NCBI GenBank assembly: GCA_963823675.1 | Contig: CAWGMT010000012.1 | Coordinates: 806,001-870,000, forward strand | Length of the DNA: 64,000 nucleotides | Direction of reading: 5' to 3' | From: CAWGMT01 sp963823675 | GTDB lineage: Bacteria; Planctomycetota; Planctomycetia; Isosphaerales; Isosphaeraceae | In this document: positions 37,559-48,900 of the stretch, piece after piece | Position numbering within the stretch: the first letter of the stretch is position 1 | Layout: each line of letters opens with the position of its first letter | Made by a program: the position numbers and the translations under genes | Notes under the pieces: model-generated | Told to the model about the DNA's origin: nothing | Databases searched by the model: none | The model's input: the letters and a program-made list of their open reading frames with translations, nothing else

Positions 37559-38347
37559 CGTCATCGCCTCCACGCGGATCGGACGTCGCCATCATTTCCC
37601 CCAGCGATGATCCGCTGAATCTCGCCGCTTTTGAAGCCGAACGCCGTGGACCGCTCAACATCGCGGGGAACCGCGACGTCGTTGATCTTACTCACCATGC
37701 CCGCGACCCGCAACCAGTCTCGCCACCAGTCGTGTTGCGCGAATCACCTCTCCTCTAAGGGTCAAATGCTGCATCGGGCTGGTATCTCGCTCTTCGTTGC
37801 CTTCGCTGCCTTCTGTTATCGAGCGGGCATGTCCGCGATACCTGTTCTGTCCCCAAAAACTTCAAATCAGCACCTCAAAAAAAAGATTTATTGAAAAAAC
37901 GTTTCAGTTGGGAATTGTATCGAAGTGTTTCTCTTGGTATGTTTTTTGAAAATAACTCGGTCACGACCCTTCAGTGGAGCCCGAAGATGCGCCCCTTGTG
38001 CGTTCAACCAGGAACACCGTGCCTGCGCCAATCGCCATTCACCAGGCGCCAGGCGTGAATCGTGTCCGCCAGCCTGACGTCGAACCGGGGCCGCCCCGCG
38101 ACGGCGGGCCCGGCTCGGTTGCGCTGCCGGCGGCACGCTGAACTTTGCCGAGCCGTTGCGGCCGCTCGCCGCGCACCACCCACCAGGCCGGCGAGCGCGC
38201 GCCGGTTGGCCCGCGCGGGGGCAGCTCGACGACCACTGCCGCGCCTTCGGGGCCGTCATGGGCATGGCCTTATCCGGCGACCGGCCGGCCGTCGGCGCCA
38301 CGATCCAGGTCTTCACGGCTCACTGCAATCGGAACACGAGGTAAATC
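37559..38347. other. Intergenic region with an AT-rich patch and a dispersed repeat
   Basis: About 790 bases between divergent genes. 37855-37965 is much richer in A/T than its surroundings; TTGAAA (37893) and TTGTAT about 18 bases later could be promoter boxes facing the TIGR03032 gene. At 37781-37822 lies a copy of the CTCGCTCTTCGTTGCCTTCG repeat also found at 52511. From 38040 to 38347 the sequence is very GC-rich and open in several frames, but no product is recognisable. Confidence 0.45.
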
Positions 38348-39435
38348 ATGGACCAAACCGTCACTGTGAACAGCCCGCCAGAACTGTCCCCGGCCGAGAA
38401 GCCGTGGGTTGAGGTCTACGGCTCGCGCGGCTTGCCCGATTGGCTGGCGCGGCAGTGCTCGGCCTGGCTTTCAGCACGTACCAGACGGGTAAGCTCTTTC
38501 TCATTGGCGCGCACGCCGACAAACCGTCGGTGTTTGAGCGCACCTTCGATCGCGCCATGGGGCTTTACGGCAACGCCCAGACGCTCTGGCTGGGCACCCG
38601 ATACCAGCTCTGGCGTTTCGAGAACATGCTCCCGGCCGGGCAGTTCCACGAGGGGCACGACCGCCTCTACGTCCCGCGGATCGGCTACACCACCGGCGAC
38701 CTCGATATCCACGATATCGCTGTCGAAGACTCGGGCCGCGTGGTCTTCGCCGCCACCGCCTGTAACTGCCTGGCCACGCTCAGCGCCAAGTGCAGTTTTC
38801 AGCCGCTGTGGCTGCCTCCGTTCATCAGCAAACTGGCCATGGAAGACCGCTGTCATTTGAACGGCCTGGCCGTGCGCGACGGCAAGGCCCGCTATGTGAC
38901 GGCGGTTTCCTCAAGCGACGTCGTTGACGGCCGGCGCGACCGGCGGACCGCCGGCGGCTGCGTGATCGACGTGACCAGCGGCGATTTGGTGGCCGAAGGA
39001 CTGTCGATGCCGCACTCGCCGCGCTGGCATCGCGATCGGCTCTGGGTGCTCAATTCCGGCAAGGGCGAATTCGGCTGGGTCGACCTGGCCGCGGGCCGCT
39101 TCGAGCCGATCGCGTTCTGTCCCGGCTATCTGCGCGGCCTGGCCTTCGCCGGCGACCACGCCATCGTCAGCCTGTCGCAACCCCGGCGGGACAAGACCTT
39201 CGGCGGCCTGGCGCTTGACGGCGAGCTCGCCCGCCGCAACGCGGACGCCCAGTGCGGCCTCCAGATCATCGACCTCTTAACCGGCGACGTCGCGCAGTGG
39301 CTCAAGGTCGAGGGCATGGTCAGCGAAATCTACGATGTCGTCGCCCTGCCGGGGGCCCTTCGGCCAATGGCGCTGGGCTTCAAGACCGACGAGATTCAAC
39401 GACTGTTGATTGCCGATGAGCAAGGGGTTCTTTAG
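38348..39435 (+). CDS. TIGR03032-family protein, one frameshift
   Basis: About 360 residues, beta-propeller-like. ATG 38348 with GAGGTAAATC upstream opens 'MDQTVTVNSPPELSPAEKPW'. A one-base shift at ~38454 joins 'GLPDWLARQ' to 'VLGLAFSTYQTGKLFLIGAH', a family block. Then follow 'AMGLYGNAQTLWLGTRYQLW', 'YTTGDLDIHDIAVED', 'LAMEDRCHLNGLAVRDGK' and 'SMPHSPRWHRDRLWVLNSGK', all typical. The function of the family is unknown; it is often found with or fused to TPR proteins, and here it stands head-to-head with the TPR/GT41 gene. The window sequence shows no catalytic residues that I can name. Confidence 0.82.
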
Positions 39436-39461
39436 ATTCCTTCCGCGGAACTTCTACGCAA

Positions 39462-39627
39462 GATGCGCGCATCTTGCTTGCGATCGCCGGACAGAGCCGG
39501 CTCCTACAAAAGCCCGTGCTGCTGCGCCGTCGTAGGGGGGGCTCTGTCCCCCGATCTGTTGGTTGCGGCTATGCCGCGTTGGGCGCGCTGCGCGAAAACA
39601 AGCGTCGCCTTTCGCTCCGCGAAATTC
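39462..39627. repeat. Cluster of dispersed palindromic repeats
   Basis: GGACAGAGCCGGCTCCTAC (39490-39508) is a reverse-strand relative of the 39-bp unit at 6635-6748. GTAGGGGGGGCTCTGTCCCC (from 39530) is a forward copy. GCGTCGCCTTTCGCTCCGCG (from ~39602) is the second copy of the element at 21457. Three copies of two repeat families thus lie side by side before the giant adhesin gene. Confidence 0.65.
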
Positions 39628-39726
39628 GACTTTTCCGGGAAGTCATTTACGTCCTGATCCTGCGCGTCCAACAGTTTCGTTGTAAGGGTATAGGTTACGC
39701 CGGTTTCTCCAACGAGGGAATGCATC

Positions 39727-41103
39727 ATGCCTGCTACGGAACTGCGCGGCCGGACGGCTTTTTCGATCCCGGACCAGGAAACGCGTACGCTGCTCTCGGC
39801 CGCTCCTCGAGGAGCTGGAATACCGCCTGGTGCCGGCGGCCTTCCTTTCGATCGCCAATACCACCGCCATTGAGCCGATGCCGGGTGGCATGGTGGACAT
39901 GGACTTCACGGTCACGCGCTCAGGCAACCTGACCTCGCAGATCACCGTGGGCTACACCACGGTGGCCGGCACCGCGCAGCCGAACACCGACTTCACGCCG
40001 ACCAACGGCACGACGACGATCGCCTCCGGTTCGGCCACGGCGACCATCGGCATCCCCATCTTCAACGACGGCGTTTACAACAACCCCGGCCTGGCCTTCT
40101 CGGTCGAGTTGACCGGGATCACCAACGTCGTGGGCCCGCCGGTCACGCTGGCCGCCAAAACGGACTTCACGACCGGCAGCGAGCCGGTCTCCGTGACGGC
40201 GGCGGACTTGAACGGCGATGGCAAGCCCGACCTGATCGTCGCGAACATTGACTCGAGCACGGTGTCGGTGCTGCTGAACACGACGGCGCCCGGGGCCACC
40301 ACCCCCTCCTTCGCCGCCCAGCAGACCTTCGCCACCGGCACTCCGCGCTCCGTGACGGCGGCGGACTTGACCGGTGATGGCAAGCTCGACCTGATCGTCG
40401 CGAACGGAATCTCGAACTCGGTGTCGGTGCTGCGGAACACGACGGCGCCCGGGGCCACCACCCTCTCCTTCGCCGCCCAGCAGACCTTCGCCACCGGTCC
40501 TTCTCCGTACTACGTGACGGCGGCGGACGTCAACGGCGATGGCAAGCCCGACTTGGTTGTCGTGAAGTACAACACGAACAAGGTGGCGGTGCTGCTGAAC
40601 ACGACGGCGCCCGGGGCCACCACCCTCTCCTTCGCCGTTCAGACGAGCTTCGCCACCGGTAGCTATCCGCGCTCCGTGACGGCGGCGGACTTGAACGGCG
40701 ATGGCAAGCCCGACCTGATCGTCGCGAACTCCCAATCGAACACAGTGTCGGTGCTGCTGAACACGACGGCGCCCGGGGCCACCACCCCCTCCTTCGCCGC
40801 CCAGCAGACCTTCGCCACCGGCAGCGCGCCGGAATCCGTGACCACGGCGGACTTGAGCGGCGATGGCAAGCCCGACCTGATCGTCGCGAATGGACACTCG
40901 GCCACAGTGTCGGTGCTGCTGAACACGACGGCGCCCGGGGCCACCACCCCCTCCTTCGCCGCCCAGCAGACCTTCGCCGCCGGCAGCTTCCCATTCTCCG
41001 TGACGGCGGCGGACTTGAACGGCGATGGCAAGCCCGATCTGATCGTCGCGAACGGACCCGGATCGAACACGGTGTCTGTGCTGCTGAACAAGACGGTGCC
41101 CGG
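39727..41103 (+). CDS. Giant adhesin-like protein, segment 1 (N-terminus, Calx-beta, first FG-GAP repeats)
   Basis: Start of a ~3,950-residue protein reading 39727 to 51571. ATG 39727 opens 'MPATELRGRTAFSIPDQETR'. A one-base shift at ~39805 leads into 'LEELEYRLVPAAFLSIANTT', the planctomycete surface-protein N-terminal motif. A Calx-beta domain follows (39840-40140: 'FTVTRSGNLTSQITVGYTTV', 'AQPNTDFTPTNGTTT'). Six FG-GAP/VCBS-like repeats come next, each with the Ca-binding loop 'DLNGDGKPDLIVAN'. The frame breaks at 41101-41105, where a GGGG run has lost one G compared with all other copies of the repeat. Confidence 0.8.
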
Positions 41104-44100
41104 GCAACCAGCCCCTCGTTCGCCGCCCAGCAGACCTTCGCCACCGGCAGCTCCCCGTACTCCGTGACGGTGGCGGACTTGAGCGGCGATGGCCAGCCCG
41201 ACCTGATCGTCGCGAACCGAGACGCCAACACGGTGTCGGTGCTGCTGAACACGACGGTGCTCGCGATAACCAGCCCCTCCTTCGCCGCCCAGCAAACCTC
41301 CGCCACCGGCAGCAGTCCGCTCTACGTGGCGGAGGCGGACTTGAACGGCGATGGCAAGCCCGACCTGATCGTCGCGAACAAAACCTCGAACACGGTCTCG
41401 GTGCTGCTGAACACGACAGCGCCCGGGGCCGCCACACCCTCCTTCGCCGCCCAGCAGACCTTCGCCACCGGCACCACGCCGGTCTCAGTGACGGCAGCGG
41501 ACTTGAACGGCGATGGCAAGCCCGACCTGATCGTTGCGAACTACAACTCGTTCACGGTGTCGGTGCTGCTGAACACGACGGCGCCCGGGGCTACCACGGC
41601 CTCCTTCGCCGCCCAGCAGACCTTTGCCACCGGCACCTATCCGCGCTCCGTGACGGTGGCGGACTTGAACGGCGATGGCAAGCCCGACCTGATCGTCGCG
41701 AACGCCTTGTACACATCGTCGAACACGGTGTCGGTGCTGCTGAACACGACGGCGCCCGGGGCCACCACGGCCTCCTTCGCCGCCCAGCAGACCTTCGCCA
41801 CCGGCACCAATCCGCGCTCCGTGACGGCGGCGGACTTGAACGGCGATGGCAAGCCCGACCTGATCGTCGCGAATTTCGAATCGAACACGGTCTCGGTGCT
41901 GCTGAACACGACGGCACCCGGGGCCGCCACACCCTCCTTCGCCGCCCAGCAGACCTTCGCCACCGGCAGCTCTCCGTGGTCCGTGACGGCGGCGGACTTG
42001 AGCGGCGATGGCAAGTCCGACCTGATCGTCGCGAATTTCGGATCGAACACGGTGTCGGTGCTGCTGAACACGACGGCGCCCGGGGCCACCACCCCCTCCT
42101 TCGCCGCCCAGCAGACCTTCGCCACCGGCACCGCTCCGTTCCACGTAACGGCGGCGGACTTGAGCGGCGATGGCAAGCCCGACCTGATCGTCGCGAACTC
42201 CCAATCGAACACAGTGTCGGTGCTGCTGAACACGACGGCGCCCGGGGCCACCACCCCCTCCTTCGCCGCCCAGCAGACCTTCGCCACCAGCAACTCTCCG
42301 CGCTTCGTGACGGCGGCGGACTTGAACGCCGATGGCCAGCTCGACTTGATCGTCGCGAACTCCCAATCGAACACAGTGTCGGTGCTGCTGAACACGACGG
42401 CGCTCGGGCTCGCCAGCCCCTCCTTCGCCACCCAGACGGGCTTCGCCACCGGCAGCGAGCCGGAATCCGTGACGGCGGCGGACTTGAATGGAGATGGCAA
42501 GCCCGACCTGATCGTCGCGAACGAAAACTCGAACACGGTGTCGGTGCTGCTGAACACGACGGCGCCCGGGGCCAGCACCCCCTCGTTCGCCGCCCAGACG
42601 ACCTTTGCCACCGGCAGCAATCCGCGTTCCGTGACGGCGGCGGACTTGAACGGCGATGGTAAGCCCGACCTGATCGTCGCGAACCAAGGCGCCAACACGG
42701 TGTCGGTGCTGCTGAACACGACGGCGCCCGGGGCCACCGCCCCGTCCTTCGCCCCCCAGCAGATTTTCGCCACCGGCAGCGAGCCCGTCTCCGTGACGGC
42801 GGCGGACTTGAACGGCGATGGCCTGCCCGACCTGATCGTCGCGAACCTCGGATCGAACACGGTGTCGGTCCTGCTGAACACGACAGCGCCCGGGGCCACC
42901 ACACCCTCCTTCGCCGCCCAGACGGCCTTCGCCACCGGCAGCGGGCCGGAATCCGTGACGGCGGCGGACTTGAACGGCGATGGCAAGCGCGACCTGATCG
43001 TCGCGAACAAATACTCGAGCACGGTGTCGGTGCTGCTGAACACGACAGCGCCCGGGGCCACCACACCCTCCTTCGCCGCCCAGACGGCCTTCGCCACCGG
43101 CAGCGGGCCGGAATCCGTGACGGCGGCGGACTTGAACGGCGATGGCAAGCCCGACCTGATCGTCGCGAACGGATCGAACACGGTGTCGGTGCTGCTGAAC
43201 ACGACGGCGCCCGGGGCCGCCACACCCTCCTTCGCCGCTCAGCAGACCTTCGCCGCCGGCAGCAGTCCGGAATTCGTGACGGCGGCGGACTTGAACGGCG
43301 ATGGCAAGCCCGACCTGATCGTCGCGAACACGTTGTCGAACACGGTGTCGGTGCTGCTGAACACGACGGCGCCCGGGGCCACCACAGCCTCCTTCGCCGC
43401 CCAGCAGACCTTCGCCACCGGCACCAATCCGCTCTCCGTGACGGCGGCGGACTTGAACGGCGATGGCAAGCCCGACCTGATCGTCGCGAACGTCAACTCG
43501 AACGCGGTGTCGGTGCTGCTGAACACGACGGCGCTCGCGATAAACAGCCCCGCCTTCGCCGCCCAGCAGACCTCCGCCACCGGCAGCCAGCCGGAACCCG
43601 TGACGGCGGCGGACTTGAACGGCGATGGCAAGCCCGACCTGATCGTCGTGAACGTACTCTCGAACACGGTGTCGGTGCTGCTGAACACGACGGCGCCCGG
43701 GGCCACCACCCCCTCCTTCGCCGCCCAGCAGACCTTCGCCACCGGTGCCGAGCCGCGCGCCGTGACGGTGGCGGACTTGAGCGGTGATGGCAAGCTCGAC
43801 CTGATCGTCGCGAACTACGACTCGAACACGGTGTCGGTGCTGATGAACACGACGGCGCCCGGGGCCACCACGGCCTCCTTCGCCGCCCAGCAGACCTTCG
43901 CCACCGGCGCCGAGCCACGCTCCGTGACGGCGGCGGACGTCAACGGCGATGGCAAGCCCGACCTGATCGTCACGAACCTCAACTCGAACACGGTGTCGGT
44001 GCTGCTGAACACGACGGCGACCGGGGCCACCACCCCCTCCTTCGCCGCCCAGCAGACCTTCGCCACCGGCAGCGATCCGCAATTCGTGACGGCGGCGGAC

Positions 44101-44660
44101 TTGAACGGCGATGGCAAGCCCGACTTGATCGTCGCGAACCGAGGCGCCAGCACGGTGTCGGTGCTGCTGAACACGACGGCGCCTGGGGCCGCCACCCCAT
44201 CCTTCGCCGCCCAGCAGACCTTCGCCACCGGCAGCTTGCCGGAATCCGTGAAGGCGGCGGACTTGACCGGCGATGGCAAGCCCGACCTGATCGTCGCGAA
44301 CGGAGACTCGAACACGGTGTCGGTGCTGCTGAACACGACGGCGCCCGGGGCCACCGCGCCGTCCTTCGCCGCCCAGCAGACCTTCGCCACCGGCAGCGAG
44401 CCGGTCTCCGTGACCGCGGCGGACTTGAACGGCGATGGCAAGCCCGACCTGATCGTCTCGAACATTAGCTCGAACACGTTGTCGGTGCTGCTGAACACGA
44501 CGGCGCCCGGGACGACCACCCCCTCCTTCGCCGCCCAGCAGACCTTCGCCACCGGCAGCGAGCCGGCAACCTCGACGGCGGCGGACTTGAACGGCGATGG
44601 CCAGCCCGACCTGATCGTCGCGAACGCCTTGTCGAACACGGTGTCGGTGCTGCTCAACAC
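40150..44660 (+). repeat. About 28 tandem FG-GAP-like repeats of ~150-165 bp
   Basis: Each unit encodes ~50 residues: 'SVTAADLNGDGKPDLIVAN', a short variable loop, 'NTVSVLLNTTAPGATTPSFA' and 'AQQTFATGS'. The variable loop and the residues after 'ATG' carry most of the differences; elsewhere the DNA copies are near-identical. The acidic DxDGDGxxD loop is a Ca-binding site in the family and the units normally form a beta-propeller. 28 units would make about four seven-bladed propellers. Confidence 0.88.
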
Positions 44661-45930
44661 CCCGGTGACGATCACCACGAGCACGGCCACGGGCACGATC
44701 ATCGACCTGGTGAATCCCACCAGCGTGAGCTCGACAGCGGCCAACGGGAGCTACGGCGCAGGGGCGGTGATCCCGATCACCGTCACCTTCGCCGCCGCCG
44801 TCACCGTCACCGGCACGCCCACGCTCACACTCTCCGACGGCGCCGTCGTCAACTACTCCAGCGGCTCCGGTACCAGCACGCTCACCTTCGACTACACCGT
44901 CGCCGCCGGCCAGACCACCAGCGGAGCCAACCTCGACTACGCCTCCACCACCGCTCTGGCCTTGAGCGGCGGAACGATCGAGGACGCCAACAACAACAAC
45001 GCACTCCTGACACTGGCAACCCCCGGCGCCGCGGGCTCGCTCGCAGCGAACAACAGCATCGTCATCGACGCCATCGCGCCGACCGTGACCGGGATCAGCT
45101 CGACCAACGCCAACGGGACCTATGGCACCGGCGCGGTGATCACGATCACCATCGGCTTGAGCAAGGTGGTGAACGTCACAGGTAAGCCGACCTTGGCCTT
45201 GAACTCGGGAGGGACGGCGAGCTATGGCTCGGGGACCGGCACGAGCACGTTGAGCTTCACGTACACGGTAGCCGCCGGTCAGAGCGCCAACCCGCTCGAC
45301 GCCGCGTCCACCGCCGCCTTGACGCTCAACGGCGGCTCTATCGTCAACACCGTGGCCAACAACCCCAACAACGCCGTCCTGACCGTGCCGGTCGCCCCGG
45401 CGGCCGGTTCGCTTGGCGCGAACAAGGAGATCGTCATCCAGTCCTCGCCGGTGCTGGTCTCGATTGCCGTTACACCGGCCAGCCCCACGGTTCCCAAGGG
45501 CGAATCCCAGCAGTTCACGGCCACCGGCACCTATTCCGACAGTTCGACCGAGAACCTCACCAGCACGGTGACCTGGGCGTCGGCCACGACCTCGGTCGCC
45601 ACCATCACCGCCGGCGGCCTGGCCACCGCGGTCGCGGCGAGCGGCACCTCCTCGATCAGCGCGACCGACGACGGCATCACCGGCTCGACGACGCTCACCG
45701 CCAGTGCCGCCGTCCTGGAGTCGATCGCCGTTACACCGGCCAGCCCCACGGTTCCCAAGGGCGAAACCCAGCAGTTCACGGCCACCGGCACCTATTCCGA
45801 CAGTTCGACCGAGAACCTCACCAGCACGGTGACCTGGGCGTCGGCCACGACCTCGGTCGCCACCATCACCGCCGGCGGCCTGGCCACCGCGGTCGCGGCG
45901 AGCGGCACCTCCTCGATCAGCGCGACAAGC
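41104..45930 (+). CDS. Giant adhesin-like protein, segment 2 (FG-GAP repeats 7-28, two Ig-like domains, first BID_2-like repeats)
   Basis: Longest uninterrupted part of the gene, about 1,600 residues. FG-GAP repeats run to ~44660. Then come two related Ig-like domains of ~130 residues ('VSSTAANGSYGAGAVIPITV', 'ISSTNANGTYGTGAVITITI'), each ending in an 'AAGSLAANNSIVI' motif. From ~45459 the 87-residue BID_2-like repeats begin ('LVSIAVTPASPTVPKGESQQ'). The frame ends at TGA 45934-45936, where the second repeat is cut short and joined to a fragment of another. ATG is absent at the true junction, so this is a continuation of segment 1. It is probably extracellular. Confidence 0.8.
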
Positions 45931-48900
45931 GGGTGACCTGGGCATCGGCCACGACCTCGGTCGCCACCATCACCGCCGGCGGCCTGGCCACCGCGGTCGC
46001 GGCGAGCGGCACCTCCTCGATCAGCGCCGACCGACGACGGCATCACCGGCTCGGCGACGCTCACCGCCAGCGCCGCCGTCCTGGAGTCGATTGCCGTTAC
46101 ACCGGCCAGCCCCACGGTTCCCAAGGGCGAAACCCAGCAGTTCACGGCCACCGGCACCTATTCCGACAGCTCGACCGAGAACCTCACCAGCACGGTGACC
46201 TGGGCGTCGGCCACGACCTCGGTCGCCACCATCACCGCCGGCGGCCTGGCCACCGCGGTCGCGGCGAGCGGCACCTCCTCGATCAGCGCGACCGACGACG
46301 GCATCACCGGCTCGACGACGCTCACCGCCAGTGCCGCCGTCCTGGAGTCGATCGCCGTTACACCGGCCAGCCCCACGGTTCCCAAGGGCGAATCCCAGCA
46401 GTTCACGGCCACCGGCACCTATTCCGACAGTTCGACCGAGAACCTCACCAGCACGGTGACCTGGGCGTCGGCCACGACCTCGGTCGCCACCATCACCGCC
46501 GGCGGCCTGGCCACCGCGGTCGCGGCGAGCGGCACCTCCTCGATCAGCGCGACCGACGACGGCATCACCGGCTCGACGACGCTCACCGCCAGTGCCGCCG
46601 TCCTGGAGTCGATCGCCGTTACACCGGCCAGCCCCACGGTTCCCAAGGGCGAATCCCAGCAGTTCACGGCCACCGGCACCTATTCCGACAGTTCGACCGA
46701 GAACCTCACCGGCACGGTGACCTGGGCGTCGGCCACGACCTCGGTCGCCACCATCACCGCCGGCGGCCTGGCCACCGCGGTCGCGGCGAGCGGCACCTCC
46801 TCGATCAGCGCGACCGACGACGGCGTCACTGGCTCGACGACGCTCACCGCCAGTGCCGCCGTCCTGGAGTCGATTGCCGTTACACCGGCCAGCCCCACGG
46901 TTCCCAAGGGCGAAACCCAGCAGTTCACGGCCACCGGCACCTATTCCGACAGCTCGACCGAGAACCTGACCAGCACGGTGACCTGGGCGTCGGCCACGAC
47001 CTCGGTCGCCACCATCACCGCCGGCGGCCTGGCCACCGCGGTCGCGGCGAGCGGCACCTCCTCGATCAGCGCGACCGACGACGGCATCACCGGCTCGACG
47101 ACGCTCACCGCCAGTGCCGCCGTCCTGGAGTCGATCGCCGTTACTCCGGCCAGCCCCACGGTTCCCAAGGGCGAAACCCAGCAGTTCACGGCCACCGGCA
47201 CCTATTCCGACAGTTCGACCGAGAACCTCACCAGCACGGTGACCTGGGCGTCGGCCACGACCTCGGTCGCCACCATCACCGCCGGCGGCCTGGCCACCGC
47301 GGTCGCGGCGAGCGGCACCTCCTCGATCAGCGCGACCGACGACGGCATCACCGGCTCGGCGACGCTCACCGCCAGTGCCGCCGTCCTGGAGTCGATCGCC
47401 GTTACTCCGGCCAGCCCCACGGTTCCCAAGGGCGAAACCCAGCAGTTCACGGCCACCGGCACCTATTCCGACAATTCGACCGAGAACCTCACCAGCACGG
47501 TGACCTGGGCGTCGGCCACGACCTCGGTCGCCACCATCACCGCCGGCGGCCTGGCCACCGCGGTCGCGGCGAGCGGCACCTCCTCGATCAGCGCGACCGA
47601 CGACGGCATCACCGGCTCGGCGACGCTCACCGCCAGTGCCGCCGTCCTGGAGTCGATCGCCGTTACACCGGCCAGCCCCACGGTTCCCAAGGGCGAAACC
47701 CAGCAGTTCACGGCCACCGGCACCTATTCCGACAATTCGACCGAGAACCTCACCAGCACGGTGACCTGGGCGTCGGCCACGACCTCGGTCGCCACCATCA
47801 CCGCCGGCGGCCTGGCCACCGCGGTCGCGGCGAGCGGCACCTCCTCGATCAGCGCGACCGACGACGGCATCACTGGCTCGACGACGCTCACCGCCACTGC
47901 CGCCGTCCTGGAGTCGATCGCCGTTACACCGGCCAGCCCCACGGTTCCCAAGGGCGAATCCCAGCAGTTCACGGCCACCGGCACCTATTCCGACAGTTCG
48001 ACCGAGAACCTCACCAGCACGGTGACCTGGGCGTCGGCCACGACCTCGGTCGCCACCATCACCGCCGGCGGCCTGGCCACCGCGGTCGCGGCGAGCGGCA
48101 CCTCCTCGATCAGCGCGACCGACGACGGCATCACCGGCTCGGCGACGCTCACCGCCAGTGCCGCCGTCCTGGAGTCGATCGCCGTTACTCCGGCCAGCCC
48201 CACGGTTCCCAAGGGCGAAACCCAGCAGTTCACGGCCACCGGCACCTATTCCGACAATTCGACCGAGAACCTCACCAGCACGGTGACCTGGGCGTCGGCC
48301 ACGACCTCGGTCGCCACCATCACCGCCGGCGGCCTGGCCACCGCGGTCGCGGCGAGCGGCACCTCCTCGATCAGCGCGACCGACGACGGCATCACCGGCT
48401 CGACGACGCTCACCGCCAGCTGCCGCCGTCCTGGAGTCGATCGCCGTTACACCGGCCAGCCCCACGGTTCCCAAGGGCGAAACCCAGCAGTTCACGGCCA
48501 CCGGCACCTATTCCGACAGTTCGACCGAGAACCTCACCAGCACGGTGACCTGGGCGTCGGCCACGACCTCGGTCGCCACCATCACCGCCGGCGGCCTGGC
48601 CACCGCGGTCGCGGCGAGCGGCACCTCCTCGATCAGCGCGACCGACGACGGCATCACCGGCTCGACGACGCTCACCGCCAGTGCCGCCGTCCTGGAGTCG
48701 ATCGCCGTTACACCGGCCAGCCCCACGGTTCCCAAGGGCGAAACCCAGCAGTTCACGGCCACCGGCACCTATTCCGACAGCTCGACCGAGAACCTGACCA
48801 GCACGGTGACCTGGGCGTCGGCCACGACCTCGGTCGCCACCATCACCGCCGGCGGCCTGGCCACCGCGGTCGCGGCGAGCGGCACCTCCTCGATCAGCGC

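Noticed and set aside
38039..38347. Several overlapping short frames upstream of the TIGR03032 gene
   Set aside because: Open frames on both strands in very GC-rich DNA, with no ribosome-binding site or family pattern.
39920..45945. Very long minus-strand frames opposite the FG-GAP region (over 1,400 residues)
   Set aside because: They are Arg/Gly-rich shadows of the plus-strand repeat code, without any domain.
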